Shown here in pieces: positions 25,056 to 36,900 of a stretch of DNA of 64,000 nt. The DNA is from Stromatinia cepivora (Eukaryota; Ascomycota; Leotiomycetes; Helotiales; Sclerotiniaceae). Within the stretch, counting starts at the first letter, position 1; each line of letters begins with the position of its first letter. The stretch spans positions 682,001 to 746,000 of the forward strand of contig RCTD01000009.1 of NCBI GenBank assembly GCA_014898415.1, read 5' to 3'. Both the position numbers and the translations under genes were made by a program. The notes beneath the pieces are model-generated. The model searched no databases, was not told where the DNA came from, and saw nothing but the letters and a program-made list of their open reading frames with translations.

Positions 25056-28000
25056 ATCATTTGGATGCAGTATTCAGATAGTGACAGTGGAACAGTAAGA
25101 ATTGCTAAAAGTAAATCGAGCAGTTTAGAAATGATTGTTGATATACGAGCATATCAATGTTGTCGTTCGGGAAAAAGCCATCGTGGAACATTACTCAAGT
25201 CCTTGTCGTCATCGGTCTTTCCATCACAAATCCCAACAAATATGCAGTCTTCGTACTACTATATGTCAATGTTGAAACTTTTGTCGAACATGCGATTGTC
25301 CGTGTTGATATTGTAATGTTCAAACTCTATGAAAATAACCCGGCGAAAATAAATATATAAATTCTAAAAGATCGAAAAGAACTTTAGCTCAACTAGCTGA
25401 TCGTTACTTTATTAGACGTCATACCATAAGTACCTGGTATTTATTTATACATTCCCCGCACATCAATCATACTATTCAATACAGTATCTAAAAGTTTAAC
25501 TACAACATCTCAGTACAATTTAACAAGCTCAATGCTGAAGTGGGAATCAAGTTCTCAATCAGAAACTATGAAATGTGAATAACTCACTCCCAAATCACAC
25601 CTCCCGCCAGATAAACAACTTCCTTCCTAACGCAGCAATTCTAAAACACATGCCTCAAATCACTATTCAGCAAAATGAAAAGAAAATAAGACCAATATAC
25701 CACAAGAAAAAGATTTACCCATAAGGAATCTACTGACATGCGCAGTTCTCAAGAAAGCAAAGCCCAAACCGAAATTAAACCGAATGTAGCAAATCAACCT
25801 TCAAACTCGGGAATGTGAATATATTCTGCCAATGTCATCGTAACTTTAGAAGTCCAGACGAGCCCTCATTTTGGATACGAGATGTGTAATCAATTAAAAA
25901 CGAAAAAGAAACAGGAAATGTATATAAATGAGAAAACAAGAAGGAACGATCAAAGTAGTTCCTCCCCCTTTTCATTTGGTGTTAAAGTCATCCACCAGGT
26001 ATACGTGTACAGTGACCACACTAATGATGCCAAATACCAGATACTTCTCACTGATCTTTCCTCGTATAGACCGTGTATGCACATGTCACTTCTTATTCCA
26101 ACAGTTCTTTGAAATCACAACACCACAGAGCAATCTTAACATAGGTATCAAATTACAAACTCCCAATAAACAAGATATTGAACCAAAAATCGAAAAAAAT
26201 AAAAAAATAAAAATAAAAATCACAAAAGTGGAGTGAAATCTTTGAAATCAAGTCGAATAATTAAAATTCATCCCCATATCTTACAGTACTCCGTACAGTA
26301 CCTATAGGACAATACGGAGTATCCATAAATAAGAAACCCGGTAGAGGCTATTGACTATTGAAATAAAACAAAATAAAACAACTGATAAAATGCCCGAGAA
26401 GAGCGGAGAATTTTAAAGTTCTATATTGATGATAGATGGTTTTAGCTTTGGCTTTTAAAGGGTGTTGTTAGATTAGATATTTCTCCGATCGAGATATTTA
26501 GATCTGTTATAATATATATATACTATATAGATAGATAATCATATATACCGCGTCGACTAGATAAATAATCACGAATGAATTTCTATTTATTTATTCAATA
26601 CTCGAGTATTCTTATTATCATTATCATTTCTATTTTCATCATCCTTTTCATATTCCTTCCCCATCATCATCAACGTCGCATCAATACCCCAATACCCCAA
26701 CACCCCAACTCCCAAGCCTAAGCCTAAACCCAAACCCAAACCCATCAAAAAAGCACATAAATCCCCCAACCCCAACCCCAAACCCTGAATACCCTACACC
26801 AATCACCCAATCATCATCCTATACCAATAACCCCCTCCCCTTCCACATCCTATTTGCTGACACACCCCTCCTTCATCAACCATTGATCAAATCACCCTAT
26901 TCAAATTCTAACATCACTCCACCACTACAGCAAGCACACACATACACATACACACTCCCTCTCTCTCATTGGTTAATGACCGTAACATCTATATATCATA
27001 TAATCTCTATTCTATCCTATTATACAATATCCATTCCACCCACCTATATAAACCAACCACCCCAACTCTATCTCTCTACCCTCTCTAAACCAACTATCCC
27101 AACTCCATCTCTCTATCTCTCTACCAATCCAAATCCAACCTTACCAAATCAATCCAATCCAAGTAAAAAAGCCAAAACATCCCCAATATCATGAATACCA
27201 TGTTACCAATCCGTTGTTTATATGTAAAAATCATCTGATTTCTATTTTCTAAATTCTACAATGAATACCCCAATCCTCAATCTCGGTCTCTTACCTCCCG
27301 CTCCCGGTGTAGAATTAGGTGCAGTGCAGCACATATAATAAATATCACATCATGCATGGATACGAATTCTTGACTCTTAACTCTTGACTCTTGGCTCTTG
27401 AATCTCCGAACCCCTCTCTTCCACCCATCCACTCATCTCAAAAATTCCAAATGCCTAAATTTCAAAACGTGGAAGATACTTCATATTTCGAATTACTTTC
27501 TCATTGTCTTAATCTTAATCTTCATCATCTTCCTTTTCCTCTTCCTCTTCCCCTCCTTCTACCTCTAATCTACTCCTTTCATCTCCCAGCCTTCTCCTCT
27601 CTCCGTCCTACTCTTCCCCTTCTCCATCTTCATCTCCATCCCCATTATCATGATATAAAGTCTCGCCTTTACCCTTCTCCCAACCCACCCATAGAACCAT
27701 CCACCCATCCCATCCACCCAATTCCCATACGCCAATACCAATACCGATACCAACGCCAACCATCCGATATATCTATCGTACACGCCTACCTACCTCCTCA
27801 TATATCGAAGAAGAGGAAGAAAACACGAAAACACGAAACACTCCGTGTCCGCACATACCACGAATTCATTTGCAAAAACAACAACAACAAAGGAAAAACC
27901 AAACGCCTACTTGGTGATAATAGCAACAAGAGATCCCGACAAAATAACGCCATACAAATAATTGATATCCCGCACGAACATGACAAAACCGCACAATCGG

Positions 28001-28291
28001 CAGTACGCTCAAAATAATGTACAAGCATTAGCGCGATATTTCGAGAAGATGAGGATGAAAATTTTTAGCCGTGCTGCAATATATGATACAAGAAATCAAT
28101 GAGGGATGAAGATGAAGAAATTTGTATTCCCGTTGTTTAAGCGCCAGGCTGCTCGGTATTGAATCTAGCGGTGAAGCGACTACCCCCGTCCCACTCCCCG
28201 ACCACCACGAATGTCGATTTTCCTTCAGCTATTAAAGATCAGGGGGAGAAAGGTTGCTCCTTGTTCTAAGATTAAAATTGTGCTTGCTTGA
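25056..28291. other. Intergenic with strong strand asymmetry, no recognised gene
   Basis: This lies upstream of the ATP-grasp gene and downstream of the transcription factor gene. Between about 26,600 and 27,790 the plus strand is very poor in G and rich in C, T and A, including 180 nt with no G (26983-27162). A TATA-like TATATAAA at 27045-27052 is followed by CT-rich blocks. The 208-codon frame ending at 28017 lacks an ATG start and is composed of this CT-rich sequence, so I do not call it a gene. Confidence 0.5.
26287..26321. repeat. Perfect 9-bp inverted repeat TACTCCGTA / TACGGAGTA
   Basis: TACTCCGTA at 26287-26295 and TACGGAGTA at 26313-26321 are exact reverse complements separated by 17 nt. 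The same 9-mer appears at 13444-13452. Function unknown. Confidence 0.8.
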
Positions 28292-30940
28292 CTATTTCCT
28301 TCTTCGGGAAGGATCGGGATTTTGCAATAGACCACCAATATCGACCCGACTACTGCGATCAACTTGTCCCCTGGTGTCTGTCAGAGGTGCTTGCCCACGT
28401 ATCGGAGGTAATTGAAGGTCAGACGACCGTTGAGTTTGAGGTTGAGTTTGTGGTTGTGGTTGAGGTTGAGCCTGTGGTTGAGGTTGGCCTGGTACCATTT
28501 CACCCATTGGCGCCTGGTAGTTCATTTGAGCCCGAGAATACTCGGGTCTTGCTTGAAGCTGTGCATATGAAGGGGGATTATTTGGCATGGCAACGTTTTG
28601 CCCCAGAGGCCCCGGATTTCGATAGGCCAACATATCACCGCCGAAGGAAGGATTTGACATGAATGGCGAAGTTCCCGGAGTTTGAGATGCATAAGACAGC
28701 TGGCTAGGTGTTTGGTAACCATATGTAGAATCACGAGACACGGAGTCTCTTGAATATGGCGAAGATGATTGTTGGAATAATTGTGGAGTTGTTGGGATAT
28801 GAACCACCAGAAGGACAAAATAAATCGAGTCTTTTTTCGCAAGGCCTAATTGAACATGGAAGCCCCGCTGTTGACCGTCCGGTGTTTGAAAGGTAAAAAC
28901 TTCCGGCCGGTCGGTTCGTAATTGCCCTATGTCGTTAGGTGCAAATGTCAAGGATTGGATAACCCGGTCTTCCTCTTCTTTCGAAAATATTGGAGGTAGG
29001 TAACTCGGATCTCTACTGCGACGCTCATCTTCGAATCCACTCTGTAATCGGAAGATCTTATCACGATCGCTTACACTCACAATATCATGCAACTTTCTGC
29101 CTACGACTGAATGTGTACCAACTACCCCCGAGAAAGCTTGGGTTGTTTTGGCGATTTGCATTTCCATGGTAAGAAATGCACAGGCCGGTTCACAGGGAGT
29201 CATGCGCTGATTTGTCGACATTGCTTCCCCATAAACATTAGTATTGATTGGGGTTGGAACCATTGATTGGTTCATTGGGTTTCCACCTTGCGACTTCAAC
29301 ACTCTATACCCACTATTCCGTTGGGCGTCGGAATATGGAGTAGAAATCGAAACATCTCCGGCGGCGAACATCGATATTGGCCTTCTCATAGTATCTGTCG
29401 GGGGCGGGTAATTTGATCCACTGCCTTCGTATCGAGGCTCGCGCTCATCCCTTAGCCTTGGGCGCCCCCTTTTTTTGTGTTGAACATCCACACACGTATC
29501 CTCCTTCCCGTTGCTTAGACATCTCGAACATGGCCGTTGAGCTAGAAGTAAAATAAGATTAGTATTCGGACTTTTTAGATTGAATACTAAGGGGGTGTGT
29601 GCAATGAGATCAAGTTTGTATTTTGAGGATCAAAAGAATGCCATGCGGGATATGACCGCTTGAGGGTATTTGGAAGTTCATATCCACGGGCCATCATTGT
29701 CCCAGAGATTTGGTCAAGTGTCTAGCCAAGACTAGTACAAGTGCACCTCGTGTTGTACGACACCCTAGTACATGCTGCAACATACATGGATAGGTTGATA
29801 CCGGGAATATTCCGTGGTATACTTGGGAAGTCTTCGTACTCCGCACACCACGCAACCCGAAATTACACTATACAGAATTGGAAGGAAAACCGAATAGATA
29901 GTCGTCACTTGAACAGACTTTCGATTGTCTACTTGTTCGGTCCTCGTCCCTAGTGCCGGAAACGGCAATTGAATCTTCCGATAGAGCCACTGGTGCTGCC
30001 ACTAGTAGTAAGCCACCGGGCATGTTACTAAACAAGTCCATAGCCTTAACGGAGATTTTAGTAGGTTAAGCTCATGCTGAATATCAATTGCCTATCAAAT
30101 TATGTTCCCAGAATCATTGCTGTTCTCGCTTGAGAATTTGATGGTCATGTCTCCGTCAAACGCAATGAGCGTAATTCTCTTGCCATTTGACCTTTTTCTA
30201 AGCACCTTTAGCGTAGAAACAAAAGGCAAATATGATTTCAATATAAATGAGTAACTTTCTTGCTTTGGAAACAAAGCTTGCACCACAATCCGTCAAAAAA
30301 TATATAAACGTACCGTCACATCTAGGATAAGTTAGCGCAATGTACAGAAAGGCGCAAATGCTAAGGAGACTTGCCTAAGATGAGCTCTTTTGCAAGGGAC
30401 ACAAGCGGACGCCACATGTCCTTTTGTTTTTCTCTGTGATTTTGGGGAAGTATAGCCAGGGGCTTCTCCCATTGATTGTCGTTCTGGTGCCGGATATGGT
30501 GCAACCTGTTGGGCGGCATAAAGAGAGTGAGGGTGTTGATGAGGCGCCATTTGTGCCCGAGGTTGCTGATATTGATATTGCGCCGACATATCTTCCATCT
30601 GGTATTGTGGGTATGAAAGTTGAGGCTCTGGCTGATAATTCCTCAGAGGTATACCTCTCATTTGATCGAAATGTGCTTGTTGAGGAACGCGCCCATCTCG
30701 GAAGACATTTCCCGTTGACCCATAGCTTCCATGACCACGATCGCTGGAATCCAGGTTGTGTCTACCAGGAAGTGGAGGAGACCCTGACATGGGCGGAGAG
30801 GGGTATGCCCAAGACTGAGCTCCGTCGGGTACCGCTCTGGCCCAACTCAGATCAAGAGAAAAGCGAGCCAGGTCTGATTTTCCTCGCCGTTCACCGAGCG
30901 AGATATCTGAATGATCGACTTGGTTCGTTGAAGATTGCAT
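28292..30940 (-). CDS. Zn(II)2Cys6 transcription factor with PAS-like region, 607 aa
   Basis: Exons 30940-30375, 30321-30314 (8 nt) and 29541-28292 sum to 1824 nt, or 607 residues plus TAG. The zinc cluster has six Cys at about 180, 183, 190, 196, 199 and 208 (C-x2-C-x6-C-x5-C-x2-C-x8-C), starting ACVPCKRAHLR. It is followed by the basic KKRGRPRLRDER, which resembles an AT-hook. Residues ~275-400 (AFLTMEMQIAKTTQAFSGVV, HDIVSVSDRDKIF, FTFQTPDGQQRGFHVQ) look like a PAS-type sensory fold. Both flanks are Gln/Pro-rich, with QPQPQ repeats near the C-terminus. It should act as a nuclear DNA-binding regulator; its targets are unknown. The 8-nt exon supplies the third Cys and is needed to keep the frame. 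ATG 30940 is the first Met in frame, but the frame is open for at least 27 codons upstream, so an earlier exon could extend the N-terminus. Confidence 0.87.
29542..30313 (-). other. 772-nt intron within the zinc-cluster codons
   Basis: Donor GTACGT at 30313 follows the 8-nt exon, and acceptor TTCTAG ends at 29542. It is about 15 times the usual intron length here. It contains no coherent frame beyond about 70 codons and no recognised element. Confidence 0.8.
30314..30321 (-). other. 8-nt microexon (A TGT GAC G)
   Basis: It is flanked upstream by a GC-AG intron (30374-30322, donor GCAAGT, branch GCTAAC, acceptor TCCTAG) and downstream by the 772-nt GT-AG intron. It encodes the third zinc-cluster Cys and the following Asp, and gives the first base of the next Ala codon. 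Skipping it would lose the Cys and shift the frame. Confidence 0.85.
30322..30374 (-). other. GC-AG intron in the transcription factor gene
   Basis: The exon ends CTTAG, the intron starts GCAAGT and ends TTATCCTAG after a GCTAAC branch site. It joins AG to A to make the Arg before the third zinc-cluster Cys. Confidence 0.85.
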
Positions 30941-33900
30941 GGAAATGACAGTGTCTTGCTGAGGTTGCAAATCCTTAAGAAGGTCAAGGCCGCTTTGATA
31001 ACAGCAAGTTCCTTCTTTAAGGTATATATAAAATGCGCCGAGTTATCTCCCAAGTGGAATCTCTTTCAAAGAATTAGGAAGGTGTTTGGATTCGATTTAC
31101 TTTCGTTTGATAATGCTATAGCTTTCTTCAGTATATTTCTTCCTTGGTGGTGAACATTGGCTAGGACTAACCTGCTCAAAAAAAATTAATCCAGATCTTC
31201 GAAAAGACCTGATTCCAAGAAGTTTAAATGGAACTCTGTAGATTCCTCGCCCCGAATTATGCACGAAGAGCGTTGTCGGAACAATAATGAAGGCCGCTAT
31301 TCTTGAGAATTGGTAAGATGGTTTGCGCTACTTCCGAAGTACACTGAGACAAGAAGGACGAGACATATACTGAGGTAATACTGCAGGTGCAAATGTTCGT
31401 GACTAACTGACGTGGACGGTGAGCTGCAGCATGCACCGAACAATCTGTGTTGATGTGCAACTCCCGTGGGAAATGTTGAAAAGGCTTGGTGAGCTTTCCG
31501 AGGGGAGGTACAAGGCGAAATTCTCGAACCTGGGGATGTATTCGAAAAAAGTGTTCAAGGTGATGAATCGGGGTGGGGTGGAACCTTGAGGGTGAAAGAA
31601 CCCGGTTCGTGATGGTTGTGAAATTGACAGCGGAGATATATATCAAGATGAAATGTAAGCGTATCTTGGGAATATTAGATATTTTCCAGGTTAATCCAAG
31701 TTATGGGTTCGGAGTAGTCGGGTAAAAAAGGTCAAGGAAGTTCGTCCGGTGTACCTTTTTTGATCAAGTTGAATGATTGTATGAAGTGGATCGAATTGTT
31801 TAATTTGACTTCAGTAAGTTGTGGTGCATGTCAGGATATTGCGGGTATTGAAAAAGTGTTTTGGGCAATCGGATCAATTTGAGGAAGGGGGGCGGAAGGA
31901 GCGTGATGCTTTAAATCTTTTTCTCGAAAGTTTAAAAAATCTAATAGCGTGGAGGTATATAAAAAAGTTCAAATGACAACATAGAGTAGATAAAGTTAAG
32001 TAAGTGGTAAAGGAGGAAGTAGAAGTAGGAGTAGAGGTACAAGTAGTTGGAGGTACGTATTCATGTAGAGGTAGACTGGTTTTGGTGTACTGGGTAGTTA
32101 TGTGTATGGTGAAGTAGAGTGTGGGTGTGTAGTGTAAGTAGTGTAATGACTGTAGTTAGACGTAGGACGTAAGACGTAAGACCGGTTCGGCTGTATATGT
32201 ATATGTTGATATTTTAAAATCTTGATATATTGATATATTGATATGTTGACATGTTGACATGTATCTAAGTACATAAGTATGAATATGTATGTATAGAAGT
32301 TTCCTGGAGATTATAGCGCGCCTGTTCCTTCTTCTTTTTTTTTTTTGCTCCGTGGAATGTGTTCGGCTACGACGCAACGCAGACAGGGAGTAGGGAACAG
32401 GGAGTAGGGATCATGGAATGAGAGGGAAGGGAAAGGGAAAAAAAAAAGAGACGTGTAATAGAGTGTTCGCCTGGGTCGTGTCGATTTTTGGAACTAGACT
32501 AGGGAAAAATACCTAGGTTGACGGAGGTGATCTTATTCTGGTCCTGACTTAGGAAAACCCCTTGTAAATAGAAAAAATTAAAAAGGTTAGTTTTAGTCCT
32601 TTATTAGTTTAGCGTGATTAAGTAGTATTAAATAGCTATTTAAGTACTCCCCGTCAACATTACAGTAGACTGGCCAATCTAGAGTTTTTTTGGAAATGAC
32701 AACATCTGGACGTAGATAAAACAGATAGTTGACCCTTTGCTCATACCGTTTTATCAGGGTTGGCTGATAATACAGTAAAGTAACGGAAGAACATTATTAT
32801 ATCTTGTGCGGACAAAATGTTTGATGCCATGTGGCGATGTGTGAAAATAAGTAGAAGTAGATGAAGACGGGGTTCAACAAAGGAGGAAGATACATTAAAA
32901 ATGGACAGAGACATGTAGCATTTGGGTGATGGGAAGAAGTTAGTTGAAATGATGGTGGGGCTGAAGTAAGTTATAGGAAAGAAAACCGGTAGAATAGATG
33001 AGATGGATACCAAATCATATATTGCGCACGTAGCGGTATGCCAGCGTCTATTTTGATTGTACCGAAGGGAGGTGACGGGATGAGATGGATTATGGAGGAG
33101 GGGAATGGAAGGTGGTAAGACTTACGAGTACCAATGCGCAAAGTGTGCCATTGCGGACAATAATACGGGAGGATCCAAGATTCCAACAGTAGAAAATAGA
33201 TTAAAACTCCGTACCTAATCATTTCTTTGATTCAGATTTGAATCTCCCGTTGAAGGTCTCGGTCTCGATCTTGGTCTTGATCTTGGTCGTATTCATATTC
33301 TGCTTTGGTTAAGGTAAGGGAACGGGTCTGATCCGTATTTTGATGAGTAAGAACAAGGAGAATATAAGAAAATGACCCGATGCTGCTGATGGTGAAGACA
33401 TCACTCGTGGTTCCCCAATCTTCGTTTGTGCCATATTCTAATGAGTTGAAGGGGCAAGAAGAATAATGGTTTCGATGAAGATAATTCCATGAGTAGGATG
33501 CCAGGGACATTCTGGATATATGAAATACTTCAAATCCATTCTACCGGTTCACCCGTCATCGTTCATTCATTTACATCATTCACCTCGTCTCTTGATAATA
33601 TATCGCCAAGTAGAACTCGATATGTTTCGACTACCGTCTCATAATTTGTTTTGACTTATCCTGAAATTTCTAAACTTTATTTCTTATTTCTTCAAAATCC
33701 CTGCTCATACTCGTAGATCTCATGAACGTGGATGCTCCACATGGTGAAATTTATCTTATTAGGCACAATATGCCGAAGAGGAACTTGGAGGAATCCATGA
33801 CTTCAAGATGTTGAAGATCTTGCAGAGAGCATAGTATGGTGAAGAGGAGAACGATTTGAAGCACTGGTACTAGCGTCTTGATGTCGCTTTTCTCCATACT

Positions 33901-36900
33901 ATCAATGCCGTATTTAGAATTTTATAACAACTTGGATCTTCGAGGTTTGCACTTCGTTCAAGGTACACCTGACAATAAGTACGAGTATTGTACTTTTCTT
34001 TAAAAGAGGAAAGGCTTTTGCCATTATCACATGTCGCAAATCTGATCGGAAATTTTTTCCCCGGAGCGGAACACCGTCCTTTTTTGGGGGGGGGGGGCGC
34101 CAGTGAGCCACGAAGAGAAGAGAATGAAGCTACGGAGATATACATTATTACCTAGGTATTAGATCATCGGAAAGAAGTTTCTAAAATCATATAATATTTT
34201 CCTGCTCCCTATTTTCCTTGAATCTTACTCTAATAAGCCAATTAGCCACAGTATGTGATAGTAAGATCTTATATTATTTTAGGATTTATTTCATCATCAT
34301 ATCAACATTATCAACATTATCAACATTATCATCATCATGAATACATCGATAATTTGATAGAAAATAAGACCAATACTATCTTTGTACCATATTTAGTATC
34401 ATTAGGATCGTCGGTATCATCATATCTTAAAATCTAATCCCCTCATTCTAATCTCAAAACAGCGCTTAGACTCTTGTAACCTTAACTTACTACATCCATT
34501 CTTCTCTTTGCAACAACACCTGGACCTAGCTCTGGCTCAAGAGATGAGATGTCTATCTGCGATCTTATCGATTCTAATATATGAAGGTTTTCCAGATGAA
34601 CATTATGCTTTTAGTTTTTCGAAGATAGGACTCGATCAGTTAATTCTTTTATGTATCCTAATGTCACATATATGATATACGAACCTCTTGAGTCTTGAAT
34701 CATTATTCCCGGCATGCGTAAATTACATACATATCGCAAGACCCCTTTCGCGACGATCCTCATCTGCCCTACGGAGGCTGCTTGCAGGAGAGATGCATGG
34801 CTATGTGAACTCCTTTCCTCCATACAGAAGGAAGTATTTGGACATCACATTTATACCAATGATGCTTTACTCAAAAAATTCGAAATCATCCACCAGTCGT
34901 ACAGAACCTTGTAACTTGAAATATTTACATAATTCATTGCCATGGAAGATACCTAGTAACTCTTAATCCCTAATCCACGAGATTCGATACCGATATCTCA
35001 ACTCAGGCAAGTATTAGAGTTATTGATGGTACGCGCCAAGCCTTCCTCCTGATATGATTTGGGTGGTTGGATATGCCGTTCTTCTAGTGAAATTCTAGCA
35101 AATCCCCATCATTCGGTAGCTAAGGCTCTTCGGCGCCACAATGATTGGCCCACAACGAAAATAAAAAAGCTTTTTCTTTTTTAATCAACCAGATGTAACA
35201 ATTTTATGGTGGCCCCGTCATTTTAGCCTAACCTCTTCTATCATGTCACATAAAATGTACGGTACGTACTATCTATCCCACCACCCGACTACCTTCCGCC
35301 TGATACTAATGCTGTGTCTTTCATTCAGTGTTTTTGCTTCACAACACAATCTACGCATGGCATGGCGTCTCCTATTTAAGACTTTCCATCGTTGGCTTGT
35401 GACTTGTGACTACAGAGTACTTGGCTACAGCAAAATCGACTAGTTAACATTGAGGTTGATTACCGGTAGTTTCTGGCTGGCGCGTTCAGGAATCAGTACC
35501 CAGCCAGTGACTGACTACCTGTATGATTCGTCTGATCTCTAAACCCTATCCACTATCGTCAATCATCAAGAGATCCTTTTCATCCTTTTCATGTGAAAAT
35601 TGGCACTGGACAGACCCTCTACCATCATGTATCTAGATATGATGAGATCGGTTATCAGTGGAGAATTAAATCTTTAAGGAGCAACGACTCACTCTATTAT
35701 CCGAAATCAGCTCCGAACCTGCCTAGACTCCTAGTCTCCTAAGGTTTCTCACTCGAAAAACTCAATAAGCAGTTAGCCGCAGAAGCACAGCTTGAAGTTG
35801 TTTGGGTTCACGCTGTTTGAGAGGACCAGCCCATGTCTGCAGTTTGACAGGGCCCCATGTCATAATTAGACATCCCTAAATCTTATTACTTAGTTCTACT
35901 GACAGGGCAACAGACTAGCACGACCTTCATGGTTAGTAGCTTCAGCACGGTCAACTTTGGGGAATGTGATTTAATTAAGAATTAATTAATTCCATCTATA
36001 TTTCTCCGATAACGTACGATGATAATTACCTTCATCAATACCCAGGTGTTGACCGAGGGCCAGTTCAATCTCCCAGTATCCCATTCTTCCAGCAGAAGAA
36101 TATATTAGAGGACGAAGTACCTGCTTCCTTAGGATCTAGGTCCAGGTACCTAGCAAATAACTTTTAAGTCTGCTACGAACGGCAACTAAGAAAAGATATA
36201 GCGTTGATTAATTTAATCTGTCCCCGGTTCCATAAGTCTCGTGAACATTGCCTACTTTGGTTTGGGAATCTCAAAATTGCGTACTAAAGCCAAGAGAGAA
36301 CATACACCCATTCAGATAATTATTAGACAAATTTGGCATGTTCGAGACTACAAAAAGGGTACAAATGTTATTATGCTCCGCTCAAGCTTTTCTCTCCAAT
36401 TTCTCTACCTTGCTTGCTTGTTCGCCGCATTTGAGTACCCGCCATCGCTTTCGCCTCGGGCCCATGTCTCTGGCTCACATTTACCCTAGTGATGACAAAC
36501 TTCCTATGTTTGATTCGCCGAATATTCATCCATTCTTCTATTCCCCTCTAGGAGAGTCGGAGCTTGAACTGGACAAGATCACTGGATTGTGGATTCAATG
36601 TGAAGTGTCTCGAGGTCCGCCATTTGGTAAATAATTCATCTATTACACTTGTGGGAAATTGTGACAGCTCTCGGGCGGATAGGGAGCATGGATCGTCTCT
36701 CGAAAATAAAAAAAGCACAAAAAACGGCTTCATGCAGTAGCCTGGTCAATAGTCCAGATCCTTTGTAGGTACGATCAGTCAACATTTACATAATGTGCTC
36801 TTACAGTATTAGGAAAAGAGATGGGTCACTCTGCTTCCACAGAAATGCACGATAGCTTTGCGAATTTCATGATAATTGATAACTATTTTGATATTCGCTG

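Noticed and set aside
26690..26785. CCCAA/CCTAAG-rich stretch resembling telomere repeats
   Set aside because: Units are irregular and not the CCCTAA repeat of filamentous fungi; it sits inside a gene-bearing region.
27391..28017. 208-codon plus-strand frame
   Set aside because: It starts at TTG, is made mostly of CT-rich low-complexity sequence, and shows no domain; it overlaps the strand-asymmetric region.
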